A stretch of DNA of 64,000 nucleotides. It comes from Tigriopus japonicus. Lineage: Eukaryota; Arthropoda; Copepoda; Harpacticoida; Harpacticidae. Positions 1-11,397 of the stretch are shown here, piece by piece. Under the pieces are notes generated by a model. The model was not told the origin of the DNA. It worked only from the letters and a program-made list of their open reading frames with translations, and made no database searches. The stretch is from contig JAAGOF010000046.1 of the NCBI GenBank assembly GCA_010645155.1, positions 1,127,282 to 1,191,281 of the forward strand. The letters run 5' to 3'. A program made the translations under genes and the position numbers. How positions within the stretch are numbered: the stretch's first letter is position 1; each line of letters starts with the position of its first letter.

Positions 1-1
1 T

Positions 2-1795
2 ATATTCAAAGAAACCCGCACTGGTACTGCAAGAACGGAGCGAATAAAACTTCGCCACCAAGACAAGGCCTTCGAGGTCATTTACAGGGAGGGAATGTCT
101 AATCCTGCAGATTATCTCTCTCGACTCCGAAGGCCTCTAGATACACTCCCCAAAGAGGAGCAAGAAGAACTCCATGAATGTGAAAAGGTTGCATATGCGA
201 TTCTCTCTGCAGATGTCCCCTCAACACTTGGCCATCAAGTGATCTCAGAAGCATCAAACAAATGCCCAACTCTCCGTGAACTCAAGAGGGCCATCAGCTC
301 CCGAACAATGCCAACACGTCTGAGCAAGCTTGCAAAATTCCGCCCGTTCTTTGGAGAACTCTCCATAGCACCAGGAGGGTGCATATTTCGGGGGGAACGC
401 CTCCTCCTGCCCGAGACACTGCTCAATGCTGCGATTGCCCTCGCACATGGATCCGCCCACCTGGGCATAGCCGCAACAAAACGCCGATTGCGGGCCTCAT
501 TCTTCCTCCCTGGTATGGACACGGCGGTAGAAGACTACGTAAAAGTGTGTCATGCATGTCAAGTCAATGTCAAAGACAATCAACTGCCCCTGGTGCGGCC
601 TCACCCTCAACCGCCGCACCCTTGGCACACACTTAGCCTTGACTTCTATGGGCCGCTTCCAGACACATCCATGATCTTAGTGGTGCGCGATGACCTCACC
701 CGATTTCCAGTGGCCACCATGATACAATCAGCCACTGCCGAAGCCACGGTAGACGCCTTAGATGATATCTATCATCTGATGGGGTTTCCCCACAAACACA
801 GAACTGATGGAGGACCCCAATTCGCATCCACCTGTTTTGCCGAATTCAGCAAAAAATTGGGCATCGTGCACGAACTTACACCCCCCTACCACCCTCAGTC
901 AAATCCGGCCGAATGCATCATGAAAACCATCACCAAAGCCCTTTCCTCAGTGGAACCCCGCCCCCATGCATGGAAAAAGGCTCTTCGCCAGGCTTTGCAC
1001 GACTATCGGTCAACGCCACACCCGTCAACAGGCAGGTCACCGGTGGCACTCATGTTCCCTCACTTCAGAGACAAATTAGCAGATATACAAGGGACATCAA
1101 AACGCGACCTCGCCATCGTACGAGAAAATGAGTGGCGGGTTAGGAAATCTGCAGCAGAACACCAAAACAGAGCAAGAAACCGGAGGGACAAAGACGTTTG
1201 CATTGGCCAAAAAGTTCTGCTGAAAAGGAAATCAAAGAAGAAACTCCAAAGCACTTACCTACCAGACCCAGTCACTATCATCAACTCAAACGGCCCAACT
1301 CTCACACTTCAAGATGAGTGTGGACATCAATTCCGTCGGCATCGCCAAGACATCAAAAAATACTATCCCCCAAATGCTTCAAATGAGGTAAAATATGGCA
1401 GTCAACGACCAAAAGCCCCCAGCATACCGCTGATGAGGGTTTTACCAACACCACCACCAACACCACCACCAACACCAACACCATCACCAACATCACTAAC
1501 ACCAACACCAACAACATCACTAACACCATCACCAACACCATCACCAACAGCATCACCATCACCACCACCAACACCAACAACATCAGCCTCGCCATCACCC
1601 TTGCCTTCACCAAAACCCCTATCATCAACCAAACGAATCATGGCAGAGAGGCAAGCTTCCCACACTGAGTTTCCAACGGATCAACGAGTGATGCTACCAA
1701 CAGAGCTTGCCATTGCCCTACGAGAGGCATGGGGAAACAGAACTCGCTCTGGACGCATCTCCCATCCACCCAACCGCTTCAGCCCCTCCAAATGA
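2..1795 (+). mobile_element. Ty3/gypsy retrotransposon polyprotein, 3' part (RNase H tail + integrase)
   Basis: The frame is open from the window edge to a TGA at 1793-1795, so the 5' part (gag, protease, RT) is outside. Before the first Met (95) it reads through an RNase H C-terminal tail, and the motif SNPADYLSR follows, as in many Ty3/gypsy pol proteins. Counting that Met as 1, an HHCC zinc-binding integrase domain is seen (H118, H122, C152, C155). The catalytic core has D183 (LDFYGP), D238 (TDGGPQF) and E273 (NPAECIM), which is the classic D,D-35-E spacing. Integrases join retroelement cDNA to host DNA in the nucleus. Residues about 449-510 are almost purely Pro/Thr/Ser, an unusual tail. 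No internal stop or frameshift is seen, so this may be a young copy. No chromodomain was recognised. Confidence 0.93.
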
Positions 1796-4700
1796 ATGAA
1801 AAAGCAAGACTCTTGGTACATTCCCGTTCCCGCGCAATTCAAACATGACGACAGCTACCAACTAGCTGGAAGAGACCTTGTATGTGTGTAGTCTGTGTAT
1901 ATGCCTATGCAACGAATGGAAGTAAATCCGGGGGGTTAACCCTTAACCAACTACACTTTCGTGCTCTTCTTTCACGACACTTCAAACACCACGAACACCG
2001 GATGGAGGAATGAGAGGAATTCTCACGGGATAAATTGATGCGTCTCACACGCCAATCACGACGGACAACCCGAACGTGATCGCATCGATGGAACCAAAAA
2101 ATGGCCCCGTTTTTTAGATCAGGGATAGGCCGTCGACAGTACCTTTTAAAAATGACGTACTTGCCGACTGCGCCATCGCATGATCGTGAACGAGTAGAAG
2201 GATCGAGAATGAAGAATCGTAGAGAGGGAAAACGTGTATTTCCGATTAGGAACAAGACCAAAAGTACATGATAGGAAATATGTCGCTCCGAAGTAAACCT
2301 CGGGTTGACTCGCAATAATTCCTCATATCTTCCCACAACGACTTCATCATCTGTTGACCAAATGATGGATCTTCTCCATGAAAGGTCATGATGATTAGAG
2401 TGGTGTATATAAAATGCAAATAAACAGAGTGAAAAATGTAAGAAAAATATGTAAAACGTTGACACAAAAATATAAATGAAATGTCAAAAAATGCAAAAAG
2501 AAAAGGAAAAATATGCCAATATAATGAGAAAAATGCAATAAAATGCAATGCATGTTGAAATAAATGAAAGTAAGCCAGAGTGGCCACGCGTAGTAGCGCG
2601 TTCTTAAAATTGCCGAGTATAAGTGCTTCCCCAGACGGCGTAGGTTCGAATCCTGTTAGGGCTCGGATTGAAGCTGTCGGGAGTAATCCTTTCATTTACA
2701 GGAAATCGCATTCCTTGTAGCGGTAATAAAAAAATCCGCAAAAAAATGGGTCACACCAAGATTTTTTGGTTCTACGTCAGGATCAGTTGAGCGACTTTTC
2801 AAATTGAATTGGTTTGGCTCCGAACTGAAATCAAAATTTTGAAGCCGGCCAGATCCAAATCATTGCATTGAAATATTTCTAGCATCATTGCATTCGTTGT
2901 TTTGAGCTTTCAAGTACCATTTATGCAAGTTAAATGAGTTAACTCCTAATTCGCTACACTTCTGCGATGAATCGCGGTTGGTTCTGTTTCTGGCTCTGGA
3001 TTGGTTCGTGCTTTTTTGGTCCAACCCACCATGAACCAACCTCCAAAGTGATCCCATCCAATACTGAGCCCGCTCATGGCCCAATCGGACTCATCCGCAT
3101 TTGGGAACAATAGGTCAGATGTTTTGTGTATTCCAAGGTGTGCTAGCAAAGGTGACTTCGAGGCAACTTCAAGGCAGTTTCAGCCATTTTGTTGATAGCA
3201 TAAGCTTTCTTGAATCAGAAGTACACCAAGCAACTCATGAAAAAGAGAAGTGTACCACTGGTGCCAAGGTGCAACAAGTAGATACGTCAACAATTTTCCA
3301 ACGCTAGTCATATGTTTAGCATGCACAAACATGTGCTAGTTCCATTGACTTCAAGTAAACTTCTAGCAAGCTGGGTCGCTATTTGGGCTTAGCATCAGGT
3401 TTAATTGATGAGAGGTTCTCCGAGAAGCACGCCTAGAGACGAGCATTCCAGCGTTGTGGAAGCACTCCCATTTGAATACTTCAACTCTGATCAATCGAAC
3501 TGCAAGCGAACTTCCTTCCAGTGTTTCCTTAAATTAGCTGCCAAAATTTGCATGCTGCTGTGAGATCAATCAATGTTTTGAGTTGAATGGAGTAATATGA
3601 AATAAAGAAGGAGAAATGTGGTATAGCTGAATCAGCGGGCAATTCGTGTTTCGAGAGGATGAATTTATGATCATAGATGTAGAGGCATTTCTAGGTTGGA
3701 ATGAGAGACTTACTTTTCAAAATGGCAGCTGTCTCAACAAAACCAGCCAATTGAACTACGAAGTGTACTAACAAGTACACTTTCTAGAGTTGCCATCAAA
3801 ACATATGCTCACACCATTTACTTGAACTGGACGATTCATATTGCGTTTGGCACGATTTGTCAAAATTCCACCCAACAAACTATCAGAGTGCCACAAGTTC
3901 AAATTGAATTAGTATATGAAATCACTGAATGCGATTTGGTTGGGTTACAGAAATCTTCAAAGGAGCTGTGATTATAAAGTTAATGAAAAGTTTACTCTCA
4001 AGTAGACTTTGGAGCATACCTTCAAGTAAACTAGCAAGCATTCCAATACCAATACAACCAAAACATATGACCTAATATGTGGGGCAAAAAAAATAAAAGC
4101 AGAAGACCAAAATGCAGGAAAAACTTGGAAAAGAGAGGATAAATGCAATAAATTGCAAGTTTAACTGAGGTATAATTTGTTTTAGAAAATAATTTCCATG
4201 CCACACCAATTTTTTCGTCTTTTTTGTCAGAAATAGTAAAAAATGTAAATGTATTGTTTTACATGTTTTACCCCACTAACGACGATGCTCCGAATAGTGG
4301 GTGCTCTTCGGTATCTTGTAAATCTTAGAAATGCGTTCATAGTTGTGATGCGACAAAAGAAAAAGTGTCGCCGTTTTCTACCCACAGTTTATGTCTCTCC
4401 TTATTTCATGGAAGTCAGCTTTAGTGATGGGACGAGACGGTATTTCCAATACATGAGACCAACCGATACCGGTCTCAATTACTACTTCTCAGAAGCTGGC
4501 ATCAAGACGGCATCAAGTCTTACGAACGAAATGACCTGTGGAAATGACAGCTACAAAAGGTGTCCGCCACCAATTGAACCTATTCGTGTTTAACAGTTTT
4601 GTTAAAGCGTGTAATCGAAATCTAACTCTCTTTTGAGGTATGTGCATTATGCATGGAGACCATGACCTTTATTGACGCTGTATCAAGATTTTAGCCGAAA

Positions 4701-4816
4701 TGGTCTGTTTCAATATGATTCCTTTGATATTCAAATCTTAGGTGCTAGTCACACTTCTTAGCTAGGTTGACTAGAATACGCAGTTTCCCGGCCTGGCTCG
4801 TCTTGAAAATTCATTG
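1796..4816. other. 3' flank of the gypsy element and intergenic DNA, no gene seen
   Basis: No protein-coding gene was recognised. A short G run (about 1930-1936) after purine-rich sequence could be the polypurine tract preceding a 3' LTR, but without the 5' LTR the boundary cannot be fixed. The stretch holds one tRNA-like segment (2578-2662). A 114-codon open frame at 4249-4593 has no recognisable domain and is not called. Short direct repeats of the kind TTCAAGTAAACT with a nearby AGCAAGC occur near 3350 and 4020. Confidence 0.4.
2578..2662 (+). ncRNA. tRNA-like segment (tRNA pseudogene or SINE head)
   Basis: A B-box match GGTTCGAATCC lies at 2643-2653 within a plausible T arm (GTAGG loop CCTGT). 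An A-box-like GTGGCCACGCGTAG lies about 60 bases upstream, as in Leu/Ser-type tRNAs with a long variable arm. The acceptor stem pairs only partly and no good anticodon stem forms, so this is not called as a working tRNA. It could be the head of a SINE. Confidence 0.35.
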
Positions 4817-4998
4817 TACTAGTCAAGGATGGCTCAAGCCAGGATTACTTTCAAAATACACACTGGGTCTGATTAGTACAATGAAAATTCAACGGAACAA
4901 TACATTTGTTGCAAAAACCTCACATTTTAGTACAATGATCGGACCCAGTGTGTATTTTTGAAATTCGTCCTGACGTACAGTGGTTCCTGTACTAGTTG
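4817..4998. repeat. Imperfect inverted repeat, MITE-like
   Basis: The left arm (about 4818-4883) contains TTTCAAAATACACACTGGGT. The right arm (about 4929-4999) carries its reverse complement with one extra A, and both arms have ACTAGT near their outer ends. The spacer is short, so the transcript would fold into a long imperfect hairpin. No target-site duplication was found. Confidence 0.5.
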
Positions 4999-5906
4999 AT
5001 CTAAACAAACTTTTTGGACAATATAGTGATGGTCTCGGGCCGAAAGAAAGCATATCAACACTGTGTGTCTCCAGGCATTTTGAGGAACGTTTGGCCTTCA
5101 TTTTCAACGAATAATCAAAACTGCATGATTTTTGTCGATGTCAGACTTCAAAATACCAACGTGTGTATCTGTGCTTTTGCTCAAACTTTACGTGCACGAG
5201 ATCGAGACGACACCAAATAATCGTCTTGCCCCTAATCACTAATGTTTAGATCAAAGTCGGACAGGGTCAGGAAAGTGCCCATGTGGTAGTGATGTCGTGA
5301 TTTGCCACCTGGTTTCAATGTTGATGGGCTTTAGCAAATGGAAATTTCAAATAACAACGTTGCACCAATGAGTTATATAAAATCTTGCATTGCAACGTAA
5401 TAACATAAGCAATTGTTAAATGAAATATTCTCCAGCAATTTGGGGATTTAACATAAGTTTTGGTGTTAATGAATAAGATCTCACGTCACGCGGTCCTTCA
5501 GGTATTTTTCTTCAAAACTCTGAAGCCAACATGTTATGCCAAGTTGTGGAATAAACGAGCTGTTCCTTGCATTGAAATTTGTATTGTTTAAGTTTAAAAC
5601 AGCGGAAAAATAAATCTAGGTATGTCGTGCCTTCAAATTGAAACCATTCGAACGCCACAGAAAAAGGCAAAACCCAATTTGAGCAATTTTGGCAACACTT
5701 CGCATGTCTCACTTGGTCTCAAGTCGGAATCAAGACCAGCGAGACTTTCATTGTATTGGTCTGGTCTCATACTGTATGAGACATTGCTGGTTTCGGCCCC
5801 ATCAGTAGTCAGCTTGTGTTTCAGTTTTTGACCAAAAAACTAAACAAGGGCAAATATGGCAACACTTGGCCGAAAAACATTATTTGGTCGCATCAGTAGT
5901 TCATAG
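4999..5906. other. Intergenic DNA, nothing recognised
   Basis: No gene, RNA or clear repeat was recognised. The open frames present are short and lack domains. The segment ends at the 8-bp target duplication GTTCATAG (5899-5906) of the next element. Confidence 0.4.
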
Positions 5907-6614
5907 TAGTGATGTGACTTGGGCAAGTAATGAGTCATCACAAACACCCAAGAACAAGTTGTTGACAAGCATTACTTGGGCAATACACCAATACACTTCC
6001 CAAGCTCAAGGAACATCGGAAGATGCAGTTGCCGGCAGTTGCTCTTTGAAGAGTTAAGATACTTGCAGTGTGACTTAGAAGAAAAAATGTCAAGTTGCAT
6101 TTTCGATGATCTTTTGACCTTAATAATTTAGCAATAAATAGTGGAAGTGATACAAAATTTTTTTTTCAATTTGGATAGCATTTGCAAAACCATGGTTTTT
6201 TTTGTTTCGGTTCTAGGCCACACATGAATGCACTTTTGAGGCTAATCAAGACCGAGATTTAGAAGTCACACTTCCGGAACAATCTCGTTTACTCAGAGTT
6301 GCCGGCATGAAAAAGTAAAATGCCAAATCTTTTTTTAGTATTCTCGAAATATTTTGCATTTCCCCATGTGAGAGAATTGAAGTGTATAGTTTTCTTAAAA
6401 ATACATCCTTTCAAAGGTATGGGCCCTATTTAACTGAATCAGCCTGGTTTAGTGAAATTCGGATGGTAAGTTTATTCTTCGTTCATAGCAAATTTGGCAA
6501 ACCTGTTAGCTGGGAAAAGTACTTGTACAAGCACCCAAGCTATGCCAAGCTTCAGCAAGCCCAAGCATTGTGCCAATACAGCTTGCCCAATCTCTTGTTT
6601 GCCCCCCATCACTA
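5907..6614. mobile_element. Non-autonomous hAT-type element with 8-bp target duplication
   Basis: The element starts TAGTGATG and ends CATCACTA and is bracketed by perfect 8-bp direct repeats GTTCATAG (5899-5906 and 6615-6622), the duplication length made by hAT transposases. Beyond the 8-bp termini the ends differ, but both have subterminal TTGGGCAAG or its complement several times, consistent with transposase-binding repeats. No transposase is encoded in its 708 bp. Confidence 0.75.
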
Positions 6615-6622
6615 GTTCATAG

Positions 6623-7535
6623 CCTTGACCACGCTTGTAAACCTTTGCCAACTTGATTCTGTGATCAAAACTGAGCTCCTCGAAATAATTAAAAATGAGT
6701 TTCTTAGATGGTGGTTAATCTTACACTTATTTATTATTGTAATTGCCCCATCTTTTATTCCCCCAAAAAAATACTTCTAGAACCCTCCGTTCCAGGTACT
6801 TCTGAAATATTAAAAGCTTTTTGATTATTCCATTTTCAATAAATGTTAGAGTTTTTAGGTCATTCTGATTCGTCAAGAAGCCAATAGGTCTAGTGGCGAG
6901 TATTTATTTTTTCATTTGAAAAATAATTCAATCTTATTAACTCAAATTGAAGTAACAAACTTTCAAATCAGCCTTCTCTTGGCTCTTCCCAAAATTCTCC
7001 TTTTTGAGAGAGGGCGAATGGTCGATGGATGACGTCTTTCGATACTGCAAAGCCAACTTGTGGTTTTGGCCCTTAAGTCAGAAAACAAAAAAGATGCTGT
7101 TTTTCCTGTTTTTCTTCAGGTAGGTATTCCAATGATATTTTCAAAATGTTCCACCATTCTGCTTAACATGTTGAAAGTAATGAAGTGAAAATGCGTGATG
7201 GCGAGAAGAGCCTCACGAACCCAGAACGGGGCCCATGACCTCTTTACATTAATTGTATAGAAATAGTTGTATATATAAAATATCCAATGAGACAATTCTC
7301 GCAATTATGATTATACTTATCTGCACTTTCAAACATGAACCTTTTTTCCTGAATTTAGAAAAAAACATGCCTTTTCCTGTTCAAAATTAGCATGGAAAAT
7401 AGTCAAAAGTTGTTGCTTTGGTTCTAAGAAATTCCAAAACTGTACACATTTTTCTAGGAAGAAGTTGTGTGTTCGCACATTTTCGTTTTATGAGTCATAT
7501 TACCACTATTGATAATTTTATCAAATGATTTACGG
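6623..7535. other. Intergenic DNA, nothing recognised
   Basis: AT-rich sequence with homopolymer runs. No gene, RNA or repeat with clear boundaries was recognised. Confidence 0.4.
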
Positions 7536-7770
7536 GAGGGGACATGGTGTCGTGATTAGCGCAGTTTCTTAAAAAGACAGAGGTCCCAGGTTCGATTCGC
7601 CTCCCCCCACCTTTCTCAAGCATAATTTTAGACGTTAATCCACACCCACAGACGGAGAACCATTCTGATACCGGACATGAGATTGCATATTGGAAAAACT
7701 TTGGACGATGTGATGGCTGGCTTTGCTGGCCGGGCGAGGCTCAACCCTCCGACCCTAACACCAACAATCC
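7536..7770 (+). mobile_element. tRNA-derived SINE, copy 1
   Basis: The head (about 7536-7612) is tRNA-like: A-box region TGGTGTCGTGATTAGCGCAG, B box GGTTCGATTCG, and a G-rich 5' end that can pair with the C-rich run after the B box. A tRNA-unrelated body follows. The same head plus the start of the body (CTTTCTCAAG, later ACAGACGGA) recurs in reverse orientation at 35805-35938. The distal body (CCGGACATGA, later ACCCTCCGACCCT) resembles sequence near 55770-55835. Recurrence of head and body together marks a dispersed SINE rather than a lone tRNA pseudogene. The 3' end is uncertain. Confidence 0.75.
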
Positions 7771-8042
7771 AAAGAGATTGCTAAAGGTTTCAAATACTGT
7801 ACTCCCCAAACCAGGTTTTTATCACCAGAAGATAAAACTAGAGGAAGAAGGCTACGTAGTCATAAAACCATAAACAAGCTTGTCTAGGATTGCGATTTGC
7901 AATTCAGTGTTACCTCAAATTGGCTTGAAGATATTAAAGCAGATCCAGTTTACCGGGTGTGTTCAAAAAAAAAAAAAAACGGAAGACCCAGTTATATCAT
8001 GTCTATAACTCATGATACAAGCCCACGATGTTTCTTTGAGTT

Positions 8043-8300
8043 GTAGAAATCATTTTTTGATTCCAAAAACTTTTGAGACCATTTTTGAGGTGTGAATGCA
8101 ATACTGCATATGTGCTTGAATTATTTTAATTAGGTCACGGGCAAAAAACAATGAAAGTTCATTTAAAACCTGCCTAAAGGCAATTTTCTGAGCATTTTCT
8201 TCTTCTAGATTCTCAAGTAGTCTTATGGTTGTGTCTATCCAAAATATTGTTGAAATCTTCCCAGCTTTTTGTCTAAATTTATGTGACAACCTTCATGTTT
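8043..8300. repeat. Copy of the 10832-11397 repeat family, single arm plus interior
   Basis: The sequence CTTTTGAGACCATTTTTGAGG followed about 60 bases later by AATTAGGTCACGGGC matches the arms of the inverted-repeat element at 10832-11397. Similarity continues inward over the Ile/Phe-rich-looking AT stretch for roughly 150 bases with many substitutions. The opposite arm was not found nearby, so this is a truncated or rearranged copy. Confidence 0.55.
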
Positions 8301-8916
8301 GGTTCTTCGATTTCATGGACATTTCACGGTCATTTTTGAAAACAGCGTTTATGGTTTATAACACCGACAATTTCTTCTTTCCAAAATTTAGCCTTAAATA
8401 AAAACATGGCGACTTAAAGGTAATAACAACACATTTACCTTTTAATTTCCTATCTCGCGTGTTTTTGAGCTTCGTACATTTTTGTGAGATCAACCATTTC
8501 CGAGTTACGGACATGGTTTGCTGTGTTGCTTCATATTGGTCACTCGGGACTCTTTTTTTTCATTTTTCATTTCCACGGCAAGATGTTTTACCCAATCCAC
8601 ATTTTTGACCGCGTCAAATAGGGTCAAAAACTTTTACGAAATAAATTTAGTACTCAAAAACTCTGAAATTTTTCTTAAAAATTGGTCGCGTAGGTCAAAA
8701 ATTATAGGGTCGTTTGCATTCTTTTTTCCCCTCGTAAAACGGCAATATCTAGTTCCAAATATGTAGAGGTGATCATTAGAGCTCGGAATAATATTCAGCA
8801 AAAAGTAGCCAAATATTCATTATTTATTTACCAAAAAGGGGGAAAATATTTGCCCAAACACTTCAAATATTCAAAAAAATCGCGGTGCCTTTTTGGTACA
8901 GATTGAACTTCTCAGT

Positions 8917-10422
8917 CTATTTATCTTCTTGCCCTCTGTTGAAGAAGCATTGAACCACCAGTATCATCGACAAGTTCTCTTCGGTGAGGCACTGACGTCT
9001 GTCAGAGAGGACGTTCTTGTACAGGGAGAATAAACGCTCAACATCGACACTTGCTGTTGGCAAGTACTTCATTTGGGCAACATCCAATGGAGACATCCCA
9101 TTCGGAAGGTCTCCCTCACCAACGATGGCCTTCTGGACCTTTCGGACTGTTTCCAATCCTGGTTTCTTGGAAAGCAAACTCTCCATCTTGGCCTGCAGGG
9201 CCCTTCCAACAGGGCCAGGGCAGCTCTCCAGCCTGGCCTTGGTGTTGTTGATGAGTGTGAGGGCCTTGTCCAAGGGCAGACCCTGTTCCTCAAGGCTGGT
9301 GATGGTCATGGGCAGGAAGGCCAGGTTGGAAAGGATGTAAGTGAGGTCCCTGGTCACGCAGCTCTTGGCAAACTGCTCCTGGCTCTCCGCAATGCACCTG
9401 GCGTCGGTGCTTGTGAAGCTGTCCACCACGTCCTTAACCTCCTTGAAGTACTACGCGTACCAGACGGCTGCTCTGACCCAAGTACCCTACCTGGTCAACA
9501 CGGGTGCAGGGGGTAATTGGATGCCAGGGCAGCAAGCTCTGAACTCGGCGCGCCTCAGTGGAGCTTTCAAAAACACCTTCTTTGTGCTGGAAATCAGGCG
9601 GTTGACCTCAGGAAAGCTCTCCACTACTAAGTCACAGATGCGATGCAAGGCGTGGGCTGTGCAAGTCAGGTGAAGCAAGTTCGGGAAAAACAACCGCATA
9701 TCCTTGCCGGCTTTGACCATGTAGGCTGCGCCGTCAGTCACAAAGACCTTTGCCAGATTGTAGTCAAAATCAGGGGAAATCCAAAGCACAGCCTGATTCA
9801 CAAGACGGGCAATGGTGACGCTGTCTGTTCGCTCAAGGAACTTGCAGAGGACTAAGTGATGTTGGTGGTACTTTTCGGCATCAAGTCTTCCGCAAATCAC
9901 ATTTGCATCGGCCCGTCCCAAGCAGTCAGAGGATTCATCCACACTGATCCAAATGGGGAAACCACTGAGGTCAGCCCTGATCTGGGAGGATACTTCCTCG
10001 TAGCATTGGGGCATGTAGTTCTTGCGCAGCGAAGACTCATTTGGGATGGATACAGCAAGGCGCTCTTCCAGAAAGACGCGGAATTTGGGGTGCTCCAACT
10101 TCGACCAAGGAATATTGGCAGCTAAGAAAACCGAACAGAGTTCCCTGCCAATTTCTTCAGATTTTGAAGGATTCTTCTTTTTTTGCAACACATCCTCGAT
10201 GTGTGCCTGGTTCTTGGCAACATGTGTCTCCTTCAGCTTGAGATTGCTCATGTGCCTGGACGTCTTCAAGTGTTGCTGAAGTTGCACCTTGCAACTGGCT
10301 TTTCCCAGGCTCTCACAGGGCCCACAGGAGATGGAGCTCTCTCTGTTATCGAGTATTCGGTAGGGGAAGTCCTTGCCGGTGTTAAGGCTGGTAAGCCATT
10401 TCCTCTTGTTAGATATACTCAT
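8917..10422 (-). pseudogene. hAT transposase, broken by two in-frame stops
   Basis: Read leftward from ATG at 10422, the frame begins with a BED/CGGBP1-like zinc-finger pattern (CGPC then HLKTSRH). The RNase H-like core follows: WISVDESSD (first catalytic Asp region), VFVTDGAAYM (second Asp region) and the LTCTAHALH motif. After TAG stops at 9489-9487 and 9453-9451, the same frame resumes and ends with a typical hAT dimerisation block (ASVDVERLFS, then LSDRRQCLTEENL). There is no frameshift; the halves share one frame and only the two stops separate them. A transposase binds the terminal repeats and cuts and pastes the element. This copy is likely inactive unless read-through occurs. It is the only hAT transposase in the window and is not shown to be the source of the nearby MITEs, whose ends differ. 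Confidence 0.9.
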
Positions 10423-10529
10423 GGTGATCGATGATAAGGGTCATTACCGGAGCCCTCCAATCAGTTTTGCCATCAAGGCCAAATTAGCTTTAATCAAAAT
10501 TTGGCCAAAGTTCGGTTTCTTACTTTCAC

Positions 10530-10594
10530 NNNNNNNNNNNNNNNNNNNNNNNNNNNNNNNNNNNNNNNNNNNNNNNNNNNNNNNNNNNNNNNNN
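10530..10594. other. Assembly gap (65 N)
   Basis: An unresolved run of N lies inside the hAT element, between the transposase start and the right terminal repeat. Confidence 0.99.
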
Positions 10595-10831
10595 CCTCAA
10601 AATGACAGATATATTCATTTTCCTCCAAAATTCCCGAAAATATTCAAAAAAATATTTTATATATTTTTGAATAAAAGTCCTAGCCTTAGTGATCATTCTG
10701 AATGAATACAGCAATCTTCGAGCTTGGACCCATTTTAGAATATTTAAACAATAGATATAATAAGTCATAACTGTCACATTCTGCTTCGTAAATGTTGCAG
10801 TTTCATCTAAAGCAGTGGCATCTTTAATTTC

Positions 10832-11397
10832 CACGGCGTTTAATTGAGCTAGAGAAGTCATTTTTAAGTTCCAAAGACATTTGGGACTAGTTTTAGAGTG
10901 AAAAGACAATCCCGCATATGAAGTCGAGGTCGGTTAATTAGGTCACGGGCCAAAAATTGATATAATGTCACTTAAAACGTGATTAAAAAATTTTTCTGAA
11001 TTTTTCTTATCACATATTTCTAAGATAGTCTCATTGTTGCCTGGACCCGAAATATTAACTCAATCTATTGAGCCCTTCTTCGAATTTGAATGAGCAAATG
11101 TCCGATTGCGTCCTTCGAGAATTGTGTTCAAAAATAGCCATTGAAAATTTAACGGCTAAATAGATTTCACCAACATTTTGAATCATTCCCGAACTAAGTG
11201 TGCCCAGCAATTATCAAAAAGAATGTTTTCATAATTGTGTTTTTGTGCAAGATTTAAGTGACATTATATCAATTTTTGGCCCGTGACCTAATTAACTGAA
11301 CTCGAAAACATAAGTGGCATAGTCATTTCACCTCAAAACTGGTCTCAAAAGTCTTTGGAACTTAAAAATGACTTACCCAGCTCAATTGAACGCCGTG
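10832..11397. mobile_element. Foldback-type element with about 145-bp terminal inverted repeats
   Basis: The left arm starts CACGGCGTTTAATTGAGCT at 10832 and the right arm ends with its near-complement at 11397. Similarity between the arms runs about 145-150 bp and includes TTAATTAGGTCACGGGCC and ATTGATATAATGTCACTTAA, identical in both. About 265 bp of AT-rich, non-coding spacer separates them. TTTC flanks both ends and may be a 4-bp target duplication, but it is too short to be sure. A related copy lies at 8043-8300. Confidence 0.7.

Larger units (their letters stand above)
8777..10688 (-). mobile_element. hAT-superfamily DNA transposon, nearly complete
   Basis: Perfect 8-bp duplications GTGATCAT (8769-8776 and 10689-10696) bracket a 1.9 kb element. 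Its imperfect terminal inverted repeats begin TAGAGCTCGG (left) and TAAGGCTAGG (right, complement strand), fitting the hAT YARNG terminal consensus. It encodes one transposase reading leftward (8917-10422) that is interrupted by stops. A 65-base assembly gap (10530-10594) lies between the transposase start and the right end. Confidence 0.88.

Noticed and set aside
1353..1665. Minus-strand Val/Gly-rich frames under the gypsy Pro/Thr tail
   Set aside because: Shadows of the CCA/ACC repeat.
4249..4593. 114-codon + strand frame
   Set aside because: No domain, no splice context and AT-rich intergenic surroundings; length is possible by chance.
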